Part shown: one piece after another, positions 11,335 through 22,640 of the stretch
Layout: each line of letters opens with the position of its first letter
Numbering within the stretch: position 1 is the stretch's first letter
Origin: Rattus norvegicus
Taxonomy: Eukaryota; Chordata; Mammalia; Rodentia; Muridae
DNA length: 64,000 nucleotides
Direction: 5' to 3'
Assembly (NCBI RefSeq): GCF_036323735.1
Contig: NC_086040.1
Coordinates: 5,624,568-5,688,567, forward strand
Notes under the pieces: model-generated
Databases searched by the model: none
Told to the model about the DNA's origin: nothing
The model's input: only the letters and a program-made list of their open reading frames with translations
Position numbers and translations under genes: made by a program

Positions 11335-12355
11335 CTTACATATTCTTTTTTTAATTTTATTTAATAGAATTTTACAATCCAGATTTCATCCATCTCCCAG
11401 GCCATACTCTGACTGTTCTACATCCCATAACTATTCCTCTCATGCTCAACTGAATGAAGCTATCTTCGAGTACACCCCCATTCTTCTAGACCTCTCCACT
11501 CCCTGGGGACTCAAGTCTCTTGATCTTTAAGTGCATCTTCTCTTGTTGTGTCCAGAACCATCACTCCAGTCTTAGAAGCCTCATGTTAGCTGGTGCATGA
11601 TCGCACATTCATGGCTTAGTGTCTGAATAAAACACTGTGGTCCAGTTTAGTAAACATAATGGTCCTCCTACAGGATTACTCCCCTCAGCTTCCTCCAGCT
11701 TTTCCCTAGTTCGACCACAGAGCTTAGCAGCTTCTGTTCATGGGCTGGGTGTAATTGTCTGCATCTGACTCTTTAAGCTGCTTATTAGGTATTTCAGAAG
11801 GCAGTCATGTCAAGTCCATTTTGTGAACATGACAAAGCATGAGTAATAGTGTCAGGCATTGGGGGCCTCTACTTAATCTGGTTCCCAGATATGACAGGTC
11901 AGTGGAATTCCTTTTACTCAGGCTCTTCTCTGATTTTGTCCCTGAAGTTCTTTCAGAGAGGAACAAATATGGGTCAGAATTTTGATATGTGGATGGAAAC
12001 CTTATCCCTCACGTATTGCTCTCTCTTCCTCATGGAGGTAGTCTCTACAAGTTCCCTCTAACCACTCCTGGGCATTTCACTGAGTCCTGATAGTCTCTTA
12101 CCTCTCAGGTCTCTGTAATATTCTGGAGCCACCCCCCACCTCCAACTTTTAGTTCCTGAGGTTGTCTGCTTCCATTCATTATGCTGGCACTCAGGTTTTC
12201 AGTCCTACTCCCCACCAATACTTGACCATGTTCCCCTCTTTCCTTTACTGTCTCCTTACTCACCCAGGTCCCTCACTCTACCCTCCTGTGGTTCATTTCT
12301 TTTCACTCTCAAGTGGGATTGAGATTATTCACTTTGGCTGTTCAGCTTGTTAAAC
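11335..12355 (-). mobile_element. Older murid L1 3' UTR, block A copy
   Basis: The reverse complement resembles the long purine-rich 3' UTR of an older murid L1 family. Plus-strand landmarks are ttttacaatccagatttcat, ctccctggggactcaagtct and catctgactctttaagctgc. The polypyrimidine-rich plus strand gives spurious open frames. The paralogue is at 30125-31160. The preceding ~80 bp (11256-11335) match a common murid interspersed motif (ataccatgaccaag) that I cannot name with certainty. Confidence 0.75.
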
Positions 12356-12359
12356 TTTT

Positions 12360-12896
12360 ATTTTCCCTTTTATAAAAATTGGATATTTTTGTTTAAATTA
12401 AATCATTATTCACTATCCCAGTTTTCCAGTCATAAGACACCTATCCCTTCTCCCAACAGTTCTTCTATAAAGGTGCTCCCGCTCATCAACCACTCCCTTT
12501 CCCAGCACCCCCTGACATCCCCCTACACTGGTGGTTCCAGCTTTGTTAGGCCTAAGAGCTTCTCCTCCCATTGATGTCCAACAAGTCTATTTTCTGCTAC
12601 ATATGCAGTTGGAGCCATAGTTCTGTCCATGTTTAATCTTTGAATATTGGTTTAGTACCAGAAAGCTATGGGTCATTGGCATTGTTGTTCTTATGGGATT
12701 GAAAGTCCATTCAGTCCTGGTAATCCTTTCTCCAAATTTACTAACAAGAGTTTCGTTTGCATTCCACTGGGTTGCCAATAACCTTCACTTCTATAATTGG
12801 CATGCTCTCCCTGGGTCTCTCAGGAAAGATCTATATCAGTTTCCTGGCAGCATGCACTTCTTAGCGTCATCAATCTTATGTAGTTTTGTGGAAGAT
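12360..12896 (-). mobile_element. L1 3' end joining block A to array unit U1
   Basis: This is an antisense L1 3' UTR (ccagttttccagtcataaga, then gctacatatgcagttggagc). From 12360 to about 12600 it matches block A' at 31165-31390. From about 12630 on it matches the array L1s (tttgaatattggtttagtac, as at 61703) and ends at the array's shared truncation point. It therefore looks like a hybrid of two L1 copies. Confidence 0.85.
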
Positions 12897-12897
12897 G

Positions 12898-12942
<45 letters not shown>

Positions 12943-12951
12943 CATATATAT
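12897..12951. repeat. ATCT and AT microsatellite
   Basis: Eleven or so ATCT repeats are followed by a short TA run. It sits exactly at the truncation point of the array L1, where other copies carry TG/TA or TA repeats. Confidence 0.95.
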
Positions 12952-13441
12952 ATAGTGGCTCCTACAGCTATGTGATTAGGTGGAAATTTAGGATGGATTC
13001 TGTGCAACTAGGTCAAAATGTAAAATCACCAAAGGCCAGTGCCAATCATACTCCCTCCTGTTATGAACCTATTGAAGTTGAGGTTTCTCTGTACATCAAG
13101 CCATTCCTCTTCCTACCCATCCTCCTGAATCTTGTGTTTGGCCTAAAGAAATAATCATTGTAAAATTACAAAACCCTTAAGTCTGACCCTGGGAACACAG
13201 GAAGTTATATATTATAGAACAGATATCTAATGGGAATAGAGATCTGCATTCTATAGTCCATGATGTTCTTTGCTTTACTGATGTCTCATAATTTTGGGAT
13301 AAAATAAGGAGTTGGGTGTTTATGATTTGAATTAGGTACTCAATATTTACAATGTTATATGCACTCTATAGCTGGGCATGCTTTGTTGCTAATTAATTGC
13401 AAAAATTGAATTGCAAAACAGAATTTTTGAGTACACGTTCA

Positions 13442-13470
13442 GGAATATATATAGTATATATAATATATAT

Positions 13471-13517
<47 letters not shown>
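13442..13517. repeat. TA-rich microsatellite in U1
   Basis: A degenerate then pure (TA)n run replaces the short gaatatttataaag segment found here in other units. Confidence 0.95.
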
Positions 13518-13523
<6 letters not shown>

Positions 13524-13934
13524 CTATAAAGGAAAGTACAATACAAAATTGAAATACAATGTTCAATCAATTAAAGGTCTGTAGGGAAAATACTGGCCTT
13601 TGGTAAACAGAGAAAACCTAGGAAATTGAAGTATATGATACAGGAATGGATCTGGGAGTAGAATTATTATCTAGAATAAACTCCTGGGAATAGAATTATT
13701 ATCCAGAGTAAACTCCTCCACCCATGTTCCTAGATCTTTTCTAACCATGACAAGTGCCTGACCAACTAACTATTCAGAGCATGAAACCACTAATGAAGGA
13801 AAATGAAGTCTCTAGCTTCAGAGAGATGGAGTAAAAAAGGTTTCCCCTGTGTCACAGGAGACATACCTGGAAAAGGCACTCTCAAAACTGGTCAATGTAA
13901 GGAAAGCTGTTCAGCATGTAGGCCATGACAGTTC

Positions 13935-13950
13935 TCAGTGACATCATCAT
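13935..13950 (+). promoter_or_regulatory. CRE-like octamer in U1
   Basis: TGACATCA at 13939-13946 differs by one base from the cAMP-response element TGACGTCA. It is conserved at the same relative place in U2, U5 and U7. The second site of the pair is mutated here (tgatgcca). Any function is inference. Confidence 0.35.
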
Positions 13951-14689
13951 TTCGCCCTCCCTGAAAAATCTCTTGTAACCTGGAGATCCCTATCTTCTTC
14001 TTTGATGCCACAAGTGTTGTCGTGACAACAACTGCCTCTCAGATATTCCTTCACTACCTCTAGGGTTTACTAATTGTCCTCTAGTTCAGAGTAAACATCA
14101 AATTGGGAAGAAGAACAAAGAAGATGAAAAGATAAGATTTGGGGAGAACGAGGAAGCTGACCTTTTTTCTTGGTATTAGAAAAAGGAAGAAAAACGTGTC
14201 CCTTAGGACAGCTCAGTGAGTAATTGGTAGGGATTTAGTAAGATTGCTAAAGTGATAGCCTTTTTCTGAGCTTCCGACCTATGGGAATTAGGAGCTGTGA
14301 GCCTCTTAGAAGCATCTGAACTGCCCTGTTCTTATGGTTCCTGGAAATCAGAGACTTTATATCTTTCATTTCTTTATTCCAAAAGCCAAGTGTTGGGAAG
14401 GGCAGAGTTGTTTTTCTGAGAGCTCATGGCATTTACTCTTTTTGACAAGAAGAAAAAGCTCCTAAGGAGAAAGGGAGAGACAGGTATTGTGTCCCTAGCT
14501 CAGAGTAATCTCCTCCATGTTTTAGATATCTATAGTATAGTCAAGAAAGCAGCAGTGCTAATAGTTCAGACTTATCATCTCAGTCTTTCCCCTAATATTT
14601 CCACTGACCACCACTTTACTTTTCTGAATCATTAGGTATGATTAGCTGTCAGTTTTCTCTTCTTTTATTTTTTTCATTTTTTATGTATT

Positions 14690-15212
14690 AGCAACTTTTA
14701 TTGCTTTTGTTAACTTGATGTTTCTATATTTACATTTAATGTTATTTCGTTGCCCATTTTCCTGCCCATAAGATTCCTACCCGTATTCTTCCCCTGCTTC
14801 TATAACTCCCCTGAATGTGACTTCATATTCCCTTGAACTGGGAGACAAACCTAGTTAGGACCAATAGCTTCTGCTTACATTCGTGATGGACAATGTCATC
14901 CTCTGCCACATGCAGTTTGAGCCACAACTCTATCCGTGATCCTTCATTGAATATTGGTCTAGTAACAGAAAGCTCTGGTTCATTGACACTGTTGTTCTTA
15001 TGGGATTGAAAGCTCCTTCAGCTCTCATAATCCTTTCTCAAAATCTGCCAACATGAGGTCTGTGTCAGTTCACTGGTTGGCCACTAGCATTCACTTCTGT
15101 AGTTGACATGATCTACCTGTGTCTCTCAAGAAATATCTATATCCAGTAGCTGGGAGAATGCACTTTTTAGCTACATCTATTTTATCTAGTTTTGGTGGCT
15201 GATGTATATATA
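14690..15212 (-). mobile_element. L1 3' end inside U2
   Basis: Antisense L1 3' UTR. Its 5' truncation (after ctagttttggtggctg) is the same as in U4, U6 and U7, and its 3' flank (attagctgtcagttttctct) recurs in the other units. It was amplified with the unit and not inserted anew. Confidence 0.9.
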
Positions 15213-15988
15213 CATACTATTGGTGGCTCCTACAGCTATGTGGTTAGGTGGAATGGTAACATGCATTCTGACCAACTAGGTCAAGAATGTAGAGTTCAGA
15301 AATGACAATGCCAAATAGACTCCATCCTGTTTTTATTAACCTATTGAAGCTGAGGATTCACTGGTCCTCAAGCCATTCATCTTTCTGACCATCCTAGGGT
15401 ATCTTATGTTTGGTCTTCAGAGAGAATCATGGTAACATATCCGACCCGCAAGTCTAGCAATGGGAACACAGGTAGATAGTGTAGTACTGATACCAAATAG
15501 TACTAGAGAACTGAATTCTATAGTCATTTTGTCCTCTGCTTTGCTGAAAATTGAATTGGAAACAGAAATTTTGAGTACACATACAGGAATATTAGTAAGA
15601 TCTCTTATGAAAAAAAATGTACAATGAGAAAGTAAAATACAATATTCATTCAATTAAGGTCTGTAGGCAAAATACTGGCCTTTGGGAAATAGAGAAAACC
15701 TAGAATATTGAACTGTGTGTCACAGGAATGAACCTGGGAATAAAATATTATCTAGAAGAATCTCCTCGACTCTATGTTCCTAAATCATTTCTAGCCATGC
15801 TAAGCCCCTTACTAACTGTCCGTACAGAGCATGTAACCACTAATGAAGCAAAGGGATGTCTCTAGCTTTGGAGAGATGTAATATGTAAAGGTATCCACTG
15901 TGACACAGGATTCACTCCTGGTAAGGGCACTCAAAATCTGGTCAATGTAAGGAAAGCTGTTTAGCAGGTAGGCCATGGCGGTTCTCAG

Positions 15989-16223
15989 TGACATCATCAT
16001 TAGGCCTCTGTAAAAAATCTCTTGTAATCTGGAGAGCCCTAGCTTCTTCTGTGATGTCACAAGTGTTGGCATGGCAGCAACTCCCTGTTAGATATTCCTT
16101 CAGTACACCTATGGTTTACCAATTGACCTCTAATTCAGAGTAAAGGGCCATTTGGGAAGGAGAACGAAGATTATGAAGAAATCAGAGATGGGGAGAAGGA
16201 AGCCGACCTGTCTTGGTATAAAA
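15989..16223 (+). promoter_or_regulatory. Promoter-like block in U2: two CRE-like sites and TATA
   Basis: TGACATCA (15989-15996) and TGATGTCA (16052-16059) lie 228 and 165 bp upstream of a TATAAAA box (16217-16223) in the context tcttggtataaaag. The same three elements recur, variably mutated, in the other units. U2 is the only complete unit I see with all three intact. Transcription from here is not shown by the sequence alone. Confidence 0.4.
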
Positions 16224-16660
16224 GAAGAAGAAATACGTGGTTTTGGGAAAGCTCAGTGAGATCTTGGTAGGGGTAGAGTGGGTTCGTCAAGGAGAGAGCC
16301 TTGATCTCAGCCTTCCACATATGGGAATCAGGAGCTCTGACCCTCTCAGAAGCATCTGGACTTGCCTGTTCTTACGGTTCTTGGAAGTCAGAGAGTTTAT
16401 ATCATTACTTTCTTTCTCCCAAAAGGCAAGTGTTGGGAAGGGAACCATTGTTTTCCTTTGAGCTCATGGCTTTTATTCTTTTTGCCCAGAAGAAAAATGT
16501 CCTGAGGATGAAGGGAAAGTATTGTGTCCTCAGTTAAAAGTAAACTCCTCCATGCTTTGGATTCCTACAGTGCAGGCTGTTTCTAACACTGATATCTGGG
16601 AAAGGGAACTCCTTCTAGTTAAGACTTCATCGTTTTAATTTTTCTACTCTTATTTCTCTT

Positions 16661-17380
16661 ATTTCTCACACACTTATCCTACAAATAATGGACTTCCTCT
16701 GTGCTTTATGTGGCATGCTTGATTTATCCAATTTATGAAATATATACTCCACAAGTAAGTTAAACCCAATGTCAATAAAAGAATTCAGAATTCATCATCT
16801 CTTGAGAAAGCATTCTGGGTATGAGCAATGCTTACATTTTAAATTTTAAGAGCTATGACTTGAAAACAGTGACAACTGAATCCCACATTCAAACACCATT
16901 TCTCAGATGTCTAGTGACTCAACTTTGACTTCATGTACCTGTAATTGCTCAGTTCTCACGATTCCAGAATTGAACCAGGTCAGTACTAGACATAACTGTG
17001 TAGGGACAATCCTTCAAATTGGACAACCTAAGAAACCATACTGGGAAAAGCTTAATGCAAAAGGGATAAATCTGTGCTCGGGTAAAGTCCAGAGATCTTG
17101 GACACTCCAATCAGTTGAAATATTAACTCTGCCAATCACATAAAATTGCTTCTGTAACTCTTAATTTTTTTAATCTCATGAAATTTTTCCCTCCCTCCTT
17201 TTCTCTTTTTATAATTATCGCTCTAAACATGTTAACACTTTTCACTTTAAAAGATGTCTTTTGTCCTATAGTAGAATATTTATAGTCAAATTCTTGAGTT
17301 TCATAAAAGTGGGTGATTTATTGTAGTAAAATATTCTATTCAAAATTTATTGTATTAATTTTACATAAAATTGACCCCTA
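16661..17380. other. Unassigned intergenic sequence
   Basis: AT-rich sequence with no repeat family or gene that I recognise. A 78-residue frame at 16907-17143 has no family features. Confidence 0.6.
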
Positions 17381-17477
17381 GGGTTGGGGATTTAGCTCAG
17401 CGGTAGAGCGCTTGCCTAGGAAGCGCAAGGCCCTGGGTTCAGTCCCCAGCTCCGAAATAAAAGAACCAAAAAAAAAA
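17381..17477 (+). mobile_element. ID SINE
   Basis: ID head with A box (tagctcagcgg) and B box (ggttcagtccc), ending in an imperfect A-rich tail. Short flanks attgaccc (left) and aatgaccc (right) may be a decayed target-site duplication. Confidence 0.96.
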
Positions 17478-17739
17478 ATGACCCATTACTATTATCTACT
17501 TATCCTTTAAGTATAAAAGATTTGATTTATTGAAGTCTTTACAATTTCAGAATATTGGCTGTAGCATTCTTTTTTTGTATTCAGGATGGATCATGTGTAC
17601 TTCTTATGTCTTGTTACTAATATTAAGCTTTATAACTATGCCAATCCATGGGTTTTTTATATATTTTGAGAATATTTTGAGTGCAATATTTCCCTGATTT
17701 CTCTCCCATGGTTTAAAATTGTAATACAGAAAAGATAAT

Positions 17740-19200
17740 CAGTTTTGTGTGTTAATTTTTCATTCTACTACCTCATGAATGTATTTTCAGCTTTAAGAAA
17801 CTTATTTTTTCAGAGAAAAATTGTCTCTATTTACGATCACTTCTAGCTAATTCACAGTGGTCTTGGCATTTTAAATATTTTTATCCACAATATTTTATTG
17901 TATATTATTAGATTATTGTGAGGGGTATTTTTCAAAAGATTTTCTAAAGGTATGATTTGGATTGCTGTAAAGGAAGGCTAAGGAATTTTGTGTGTTCCTA
18001 TTGCATTCTGCTTTTATGAATATATTTTGCACTCTTAAGAGACCGATACATTTTTAGAATTTTTAAAATGGTACCATAATATCTGCCAATGAGAACAATT
18101 TTACTCCTTCATTTTTTTTGTATTACCTGGAACTTCATCAGTTGTCATATGGCTTTTGGTAAAATTAAAAATACTGTACTACTTAGGTATGAAACCAGAA
18201 TATATTTTTTTCTTGTTCCTGATTGCAGTGGAACTGATTTGAATTTTTCTCTCTTTACCAAAATGATAGTGGTGGGCTTGCTGTACCTTGCCTTTATTAT
18301 GTTGAACTATATCCTCTATAGCTACAGCTTCTCCAGAACTTCTGTCTTGAATAAATATATTATTTTTTACCGGTAAATTTTTTTGCACCTAATAAAACAA
18401 TGGTGACTTTTGTGCCTTTTATCATTTTATGTAGTACCATACATTTGTTGATATATATATATTAAATATATATATATAAATATATATATATATTAAATCA
18501 AACTTGTATGTCTGGGATTTAAGAATACTTACCTGGTTGAAGATTAATTTTAATGTCGTCTTGAACTGTTCACAAGGATTCTATTGAGAATATGTGTGTA
18601 TCAGTGGAAATTAGTCTGTAATACTCTTCCTCTTTTTCTTTCAGTAGCTTGTAATTCTTTCTCCCTATCACTGTACTTTACTGTTTCCTTCATTGTCCTC
18701 CTGTCTCACTTTCTCCTTTTTTCTCTGTCAATTGTTGGATAATACCAGATTGAAAATAGAATTTTAATGTATTCAATCATTTTGTCCACGTTATGGAATT
18801 GTCTAAGAAACTGTCTTTGCTCTTTAAATGTCTAATCAAATTTTTAAACTGAATACTTGTGGTCCTATGATATTTTAGGTGGGAGATATTAAATACCTGA
18901 CTCTGGGTCATTGCTTTGTATAGTTCTATTTAAATTATGCACATTGAGCTGATTTAATATTGGTATATCAAATACATCTAGTAAATCATTAATATTTTAA
19001 AAATATTATAAATTACTGACTGTAAATATAAAATGTTTTCTCCACGTCTCCTCCCTTATCTTTAATTTTGTTAATTCCACTCTTTCTTTACCTAATTTGG
19101 CCAGAGGTTATGACAATCTTGTTAATATTTCCAAAAATGAACTCTTCTTTCATTCATTAAATTGTTGTCTTCATTTTATTGATTTCAGCCATGATGAGTT
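17740..19200 (-). mobile_element. Ancient L1 ORF2 fragment
   Basis: The plus strand matches the antisense of old mammalian L1 ORF2: ctacctcatgaatgtatttt, gagaacaattttactccttc, cttgttcctgattgcagtgg, gcctttattatgttgaacta, and at the far end attgatttcagcc. The order fits the RT domain read backwards. It is heavily diverged, with no intact frame, and holds a TA microsatellite at 18452-18494. Confidence 0.75.
18452..18494. repeat. TA microsatellite
   Basis: Interrupted (TA)n around tattaaatatatatatat, inside the ancient L1. Confidence 0.9.
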
Positions 19201-19850
19201 GGATATACATGTTATACCCCTTCCACAAGGCTCAAAAGCCACCCTGAAAGAAAGGGCAAAGAGACTGTAGGTGCAAAAATGTGTGGTGCATCAGAGGGAA
19301 ATCTTGTCTTCAGGATATGAGGAGTGCTATCTTCATGACACACAGCAGCTGTGGTGTCCTGCACAGATTCAAGCCAGTCAACAGTCAAGAATGCAGTGAA
19401 AAGTCCTGAAAGCTATTATTCCTAACTTACATACTATGGACAGTTAGTGTCTTCTGTTGGAGGTGTGAACAATTTTTTGTAAGGGTTTATCATAGAGTTA
19501 TTGAACAGTATTTTAATGTAGAAGTTACAGAAAAGTAAGATTCAAAGAAATAGAGTGATGTGTGTAAAATAAATGAGAAATTTATCATCAAAATACTTTG
19601 GTGGAAATTCTCAAAAAAATTAAACAATTAAAGTATATTCTACAATTGTGTGTACATAGAGAATGCTTTATTATATAGGGAAGTTTCATAAAGTGACCTT
19701 AATGAATTTTGTTAGCTACAACAGATCTGCCAATTCTGTGAGTTTAATGGGAGCACATTACATGATTTGACCTTAGTAAATTTAATTCAAAGTGGCTATT
19801 TTCAAAAATACTAAGCATTATTTACATATACACATTCAGCAATGAGCTTC
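19201..19850. other. Unassigned sequence between L1 fragments
   Basis: It begins with 240 bp of moderate GC that includes gatatgaggagtgctatctt and then becomes AT-rich. I recognise nothing definite. Confidence 0.5.
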
Positions 19851-20460
19851 TATAAATCAAAATAAAAAAATAAAGAACTATATATCAAGAAAAAATAATT
19901 AAATTGGGCTACATATCTAAACAATATTCTCAATTCAATTAACTCAAATCAGTAAGCATCTAATGGCAAACATGTACCATACTTATACATTATGTAAATG
20001 AAAAACAAAATTATTATGAGATTTTTTTCATCCCTCTCAGAAAACTTAGGTTAATAACACATGAGCCAAAATATCTTTACGGTGTAATGGAGAGAGGGGA
20101 ACATTCCTATTCTCCTGGTGGGAAGGCAAATTTCTATAACAACGTTTGAAATCAATATGATGTTTCTTCAGGAATAAGGAAATGGATACGCCTAATGATA
20201 TAACTCGAGCATATATATCCAAATGCTGATTCATCCTAGTATGTAGATCCTTGATAATTTGGAAATATTCAAGTTTTTCCTTAACAAATGAAGGCATAAA
20301 GAAAATGTGGTGCTTTTACAGATTGGAAAAAGGAAAGCATGTAATTTTCAGGACAAGGAATGGATCTTGTGAAAGTCATCATAGATGAGGTAATCTAGAT
20401 CAAAAAGGAAAAATGGGATACAAATTCACTTTAATCTGAATGTTAATTTTTCAAACTGTG
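19850..20460 (+). mobile_element. Old L1 ORF2 3' portion
   Basis: Sense L1 ORF2 end: ggagagaggggaacattcct, gaaatcaatatgatgtttct and gaaaatgtggtgcttttac follow in the L1 order, with gatgaggtaatctagatc near the end. The divergence is high and the frame is broken throughout. Confidence 0.75.
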
Positions 20461-20940
20461 TATCTGTATGATCAGTTTAGTGTGTCAAGGGACATGGTCC
20501 AGACTGTCCTCATTTTGGAAAGTACAAATGTGCTTATGGATTGCTGAGGGACACAGTCAGGGACAGGAATGTCAAGTGTGAAGAAACAGGGAAAATTGTG
20601 ACAATGGAGGGAATATAGAAAAGTACAGCAAAAATTGAGAGACATTTGAAGTATTGAATGGAAACCTAATGGGATATAAATGCAAAATATTTCTTTTAAT
20701 TTTACATCGAGGTAACTAAAGATTTATAGTTATAAGGACAGAAGATAATACGTTGATTGGGTTTATCTATGTGAAATTTCAATACTAAGTGATTTATGAA
20801 AATTATGGATTCAACTTTCAGTAAACCTGAAACAGTACAGATAATGAATATATAGTCCTTAAGGAGACAGATGCGAACATCTCTATTGTAAACATAAATA
20901 TCTTATACTATAATCAGTCTATGTGTAAAATAATCTATTC
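20461..20940. other. Unassigned sequence, possibly old L1 3' UTR
   Basis: This directly follows the sense L1 fragment, so it could be its decayed 3' UTR. No landmark is clear enough to assert that. Confidence 0.35.
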
Positions 20941-22640
20941 ATTTGTTATATTTTGAATGTCATTGCCCAAACAGGTATTTTCTTGAATTCCCAAAGCCAT
21001 TCTGATCATCTTCATTTATAATATGGTGCTCCCCCATCTCCTTGCCCTCATCCACTTTAGCCCTCCAACATCCCCCTTCTCTGGGATATGACGTACCCAC
21101 AGGACCAACTGTCTCCTTTCCCAGATATGGCAGATGAGGCAGTTGTCTTCTCTGTATGCTCTACGATCTATGTAGCAGAAGCCATTGACTAACCAAAATA
21201 TATTTTAGATAGTAGTAAATTTCCTGAGACTCTGAAGGGTAAACTTAATGATCCTGTTGTTCTTCATATTAGGCTCCAATCCCCTTCAGATCTTTCCGGC
21301 ATTCCCCTAACTCTTCTGGCTATCAGGTTCTGTCAAATGGTTAGCTGTATCTACATCTGTCACATACAGGTGATGGCGGATTCCCTGAGAGGACAGACAT
21401 ATTAGGGTCTTATATGCAAGCACACCTTGAAATCAGGAATAGGGCCAGGATGTAGAGTCTGTGGATGAAATGGTTCTTATGGTGGGTTGGTTTCTGAAGG
21501 GTCATTCCTTCAGTCTTTGCTCTGTTTATGTATTTGCATTATTTTAGGCCTTGGATATTTATAGAATAAAGATTTTGAACTGTGTGGGCAGCACCATTCC
21601 TTCAATGGGTGGCATGTCTATCTACAGGAGGCAGTCTCTAGTGGTTCTATCCCTTTGCTGCTTGGTATTTCAACTACCGTCATCCATGTAGGTTTTGGGA
21701 ACCTCTTGCATCCCTGGCACCTGGGACTTTCCAGAGATACCCAAGTTCACCACCCACCACTGATGCTTATTTTCATTTATTCCACTTTTCCTCTGGAATT
21801 CTCTCTTGTTTCTTTTCATTGTTACAACTCCCCCCACTTTGTCCATCATTCTCTACCTCTAAAAAGTCGCTCCATCCCTCTGCCTTCCATGATTATTTTG
21901 TTCTCTCTTCTATGTTGGTTGCAAGCATCCACAATTTGGCCTCCTAACATGTTATCCTTCATGTGATAAATGCTCTGTATAGGGGGCAACCTGAGCTTTG
22001 GGGCTAACATCTACTTGAAATTAAGTTCATCCAATGTTATGTCCTTTGTGAGCTCTGTTACTTCACTATTTTCCAGCTCCATCCCTTTGCCTACAAAGTT
22101 CTTGGTGGCCTCATTTTTAATACCTGAGTAGTGTTCCTTTGTTTAAATATAGCACATTTTCTGAATTTATTCCTTAGTGGAGTTGAGGGATATCACACCT
22201 TTTTTCCAGCATTCGACTATTGTAAGTAAGGCTGCTGTGAACCTGTTCAATTACATGTCCTTGTTGTATGTGGATCAAGCTTGTATATATGTGTTGAAGT
22301 AAGTGGTAAAGCTGGGTCTTCAGGTAAATCTATTTGCAATTTTCTCTGAACCCCCACATTGATATCCAAAGTGGCTATAGTGCTACTAATCCCACCAGCA
22401 GCAGAGGAGTGTTCCACATTGTCTACATCCTAGCTTACTCTGCTACTGCATCCGTTTTTTTTTTTAATCTTAGCCATTGTGATTGGTGTAATGTAGAATT
22501 TCTTCTTCATTTGCCTTTTTTTGATAACTATGGATGGTGAACATTTCTTGATGTGTTTCTCAGCTATTGAGATACCTCAGTGAGCATTCTTGGTTTATCT
22601 CTCTAACCAATTTTAAAAGTTTGGATATTTGGTGGTCTGG
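20940..22640 (-). mobile_element. Older murid L1 3' half
   Basis: The plus strand reads as antisense L1: a terminal UTR-like segment (attttgaatgtcattgccca), ... catccctttgcctacaaagt, gtaagtaaggctgctgtgaa, ggtaaagctgggtcttcagg, cccaccagcagcagaggagt, tcttagccattgtgattggt. This is the ORF2 end and 3' UTR order, clearly more diverged than the L1 at 656-6930. Non-coding. 22641-22790 may be a further L1 tail but is too diverged to assign. Confidence 0.8.

Larger units (their letters stand above)
7075..12890 (+). repeat. Segmental duplication block A
   Basis: This block aligns in the same orientation with 26155-31675. Matching landmarks in order: the opening ttatttcatacaagagtaag (7088 and 26169), an L1 3' tail (8560 and 27465), a MIR-like SINE (9506 and 28316), and ataccatgaccaag (11280 and 30070), followed by two L1 3' UTRs. 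Both copies carry the same old repeats at the same places, so this is one duplicated locus and not independent insertions. Differences include a ~215-bp indel and an ID SINE, both present in A and absent in A'. Confidence 0.95.
12360..14688 (+). repeat. Composite tandem repeat unit U1
   Basis: The unit has an L1 3' end (to 12896), an ATCT microsatellite, then about 1.7 kb shared with U2-U7. Landmarks are gtggctcctacagctatg (12954), gaatttttgagtacac (13421), ggtctgtagggaaaatactgg (13576), tcagtgacatcatcat (13935) and agccaagtgttgggaag (14384). A TA-rich tract at 13442-13517 is an expansion specific to this unit. The TATA box of other units is degraded here (tattaga). Confidence 0.92.
14689..16660 (+). 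repeat. Composite tandem repeat unit U2
   Basis: L1 3' end at 14690-15212 (antisense), then the shared ~1.45 kb. Landmarks: gtggctcctacagctatg (15224), ggtctgtaggcaaaatactgg (15657), tctcagtgacatcatcatta (15984), gtgatgtcacaagtgtt (16051) and agtgttgggaaggga (16428). Similarity fades after about 16660, the right edge of this two-unit array. Several open frames of 74-86 residues occur, but none is kept intact in the other units. Confidence 0.93.

Noticed and set aside
12897..12951. Regular repeats resembling a CRISPR-like array
   Set aside because: They are 4-bp microsatellite repeats without spacers, in a mammalian context.
15812..16072. 86-residue minus-strand frame in U2
   Set aside because: The matching frame in U3 (55000-54764) shifts frame partway, and other units do not keep it; no family recognised.
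16237..16537. Overlapping 74-78 residue frames downstream of the TATA box in U2
   Set aside because: Equivalent positions in U1, U4, U5, U6 and U7 carry different stops and frameshifts, so no shared protein is preserved.
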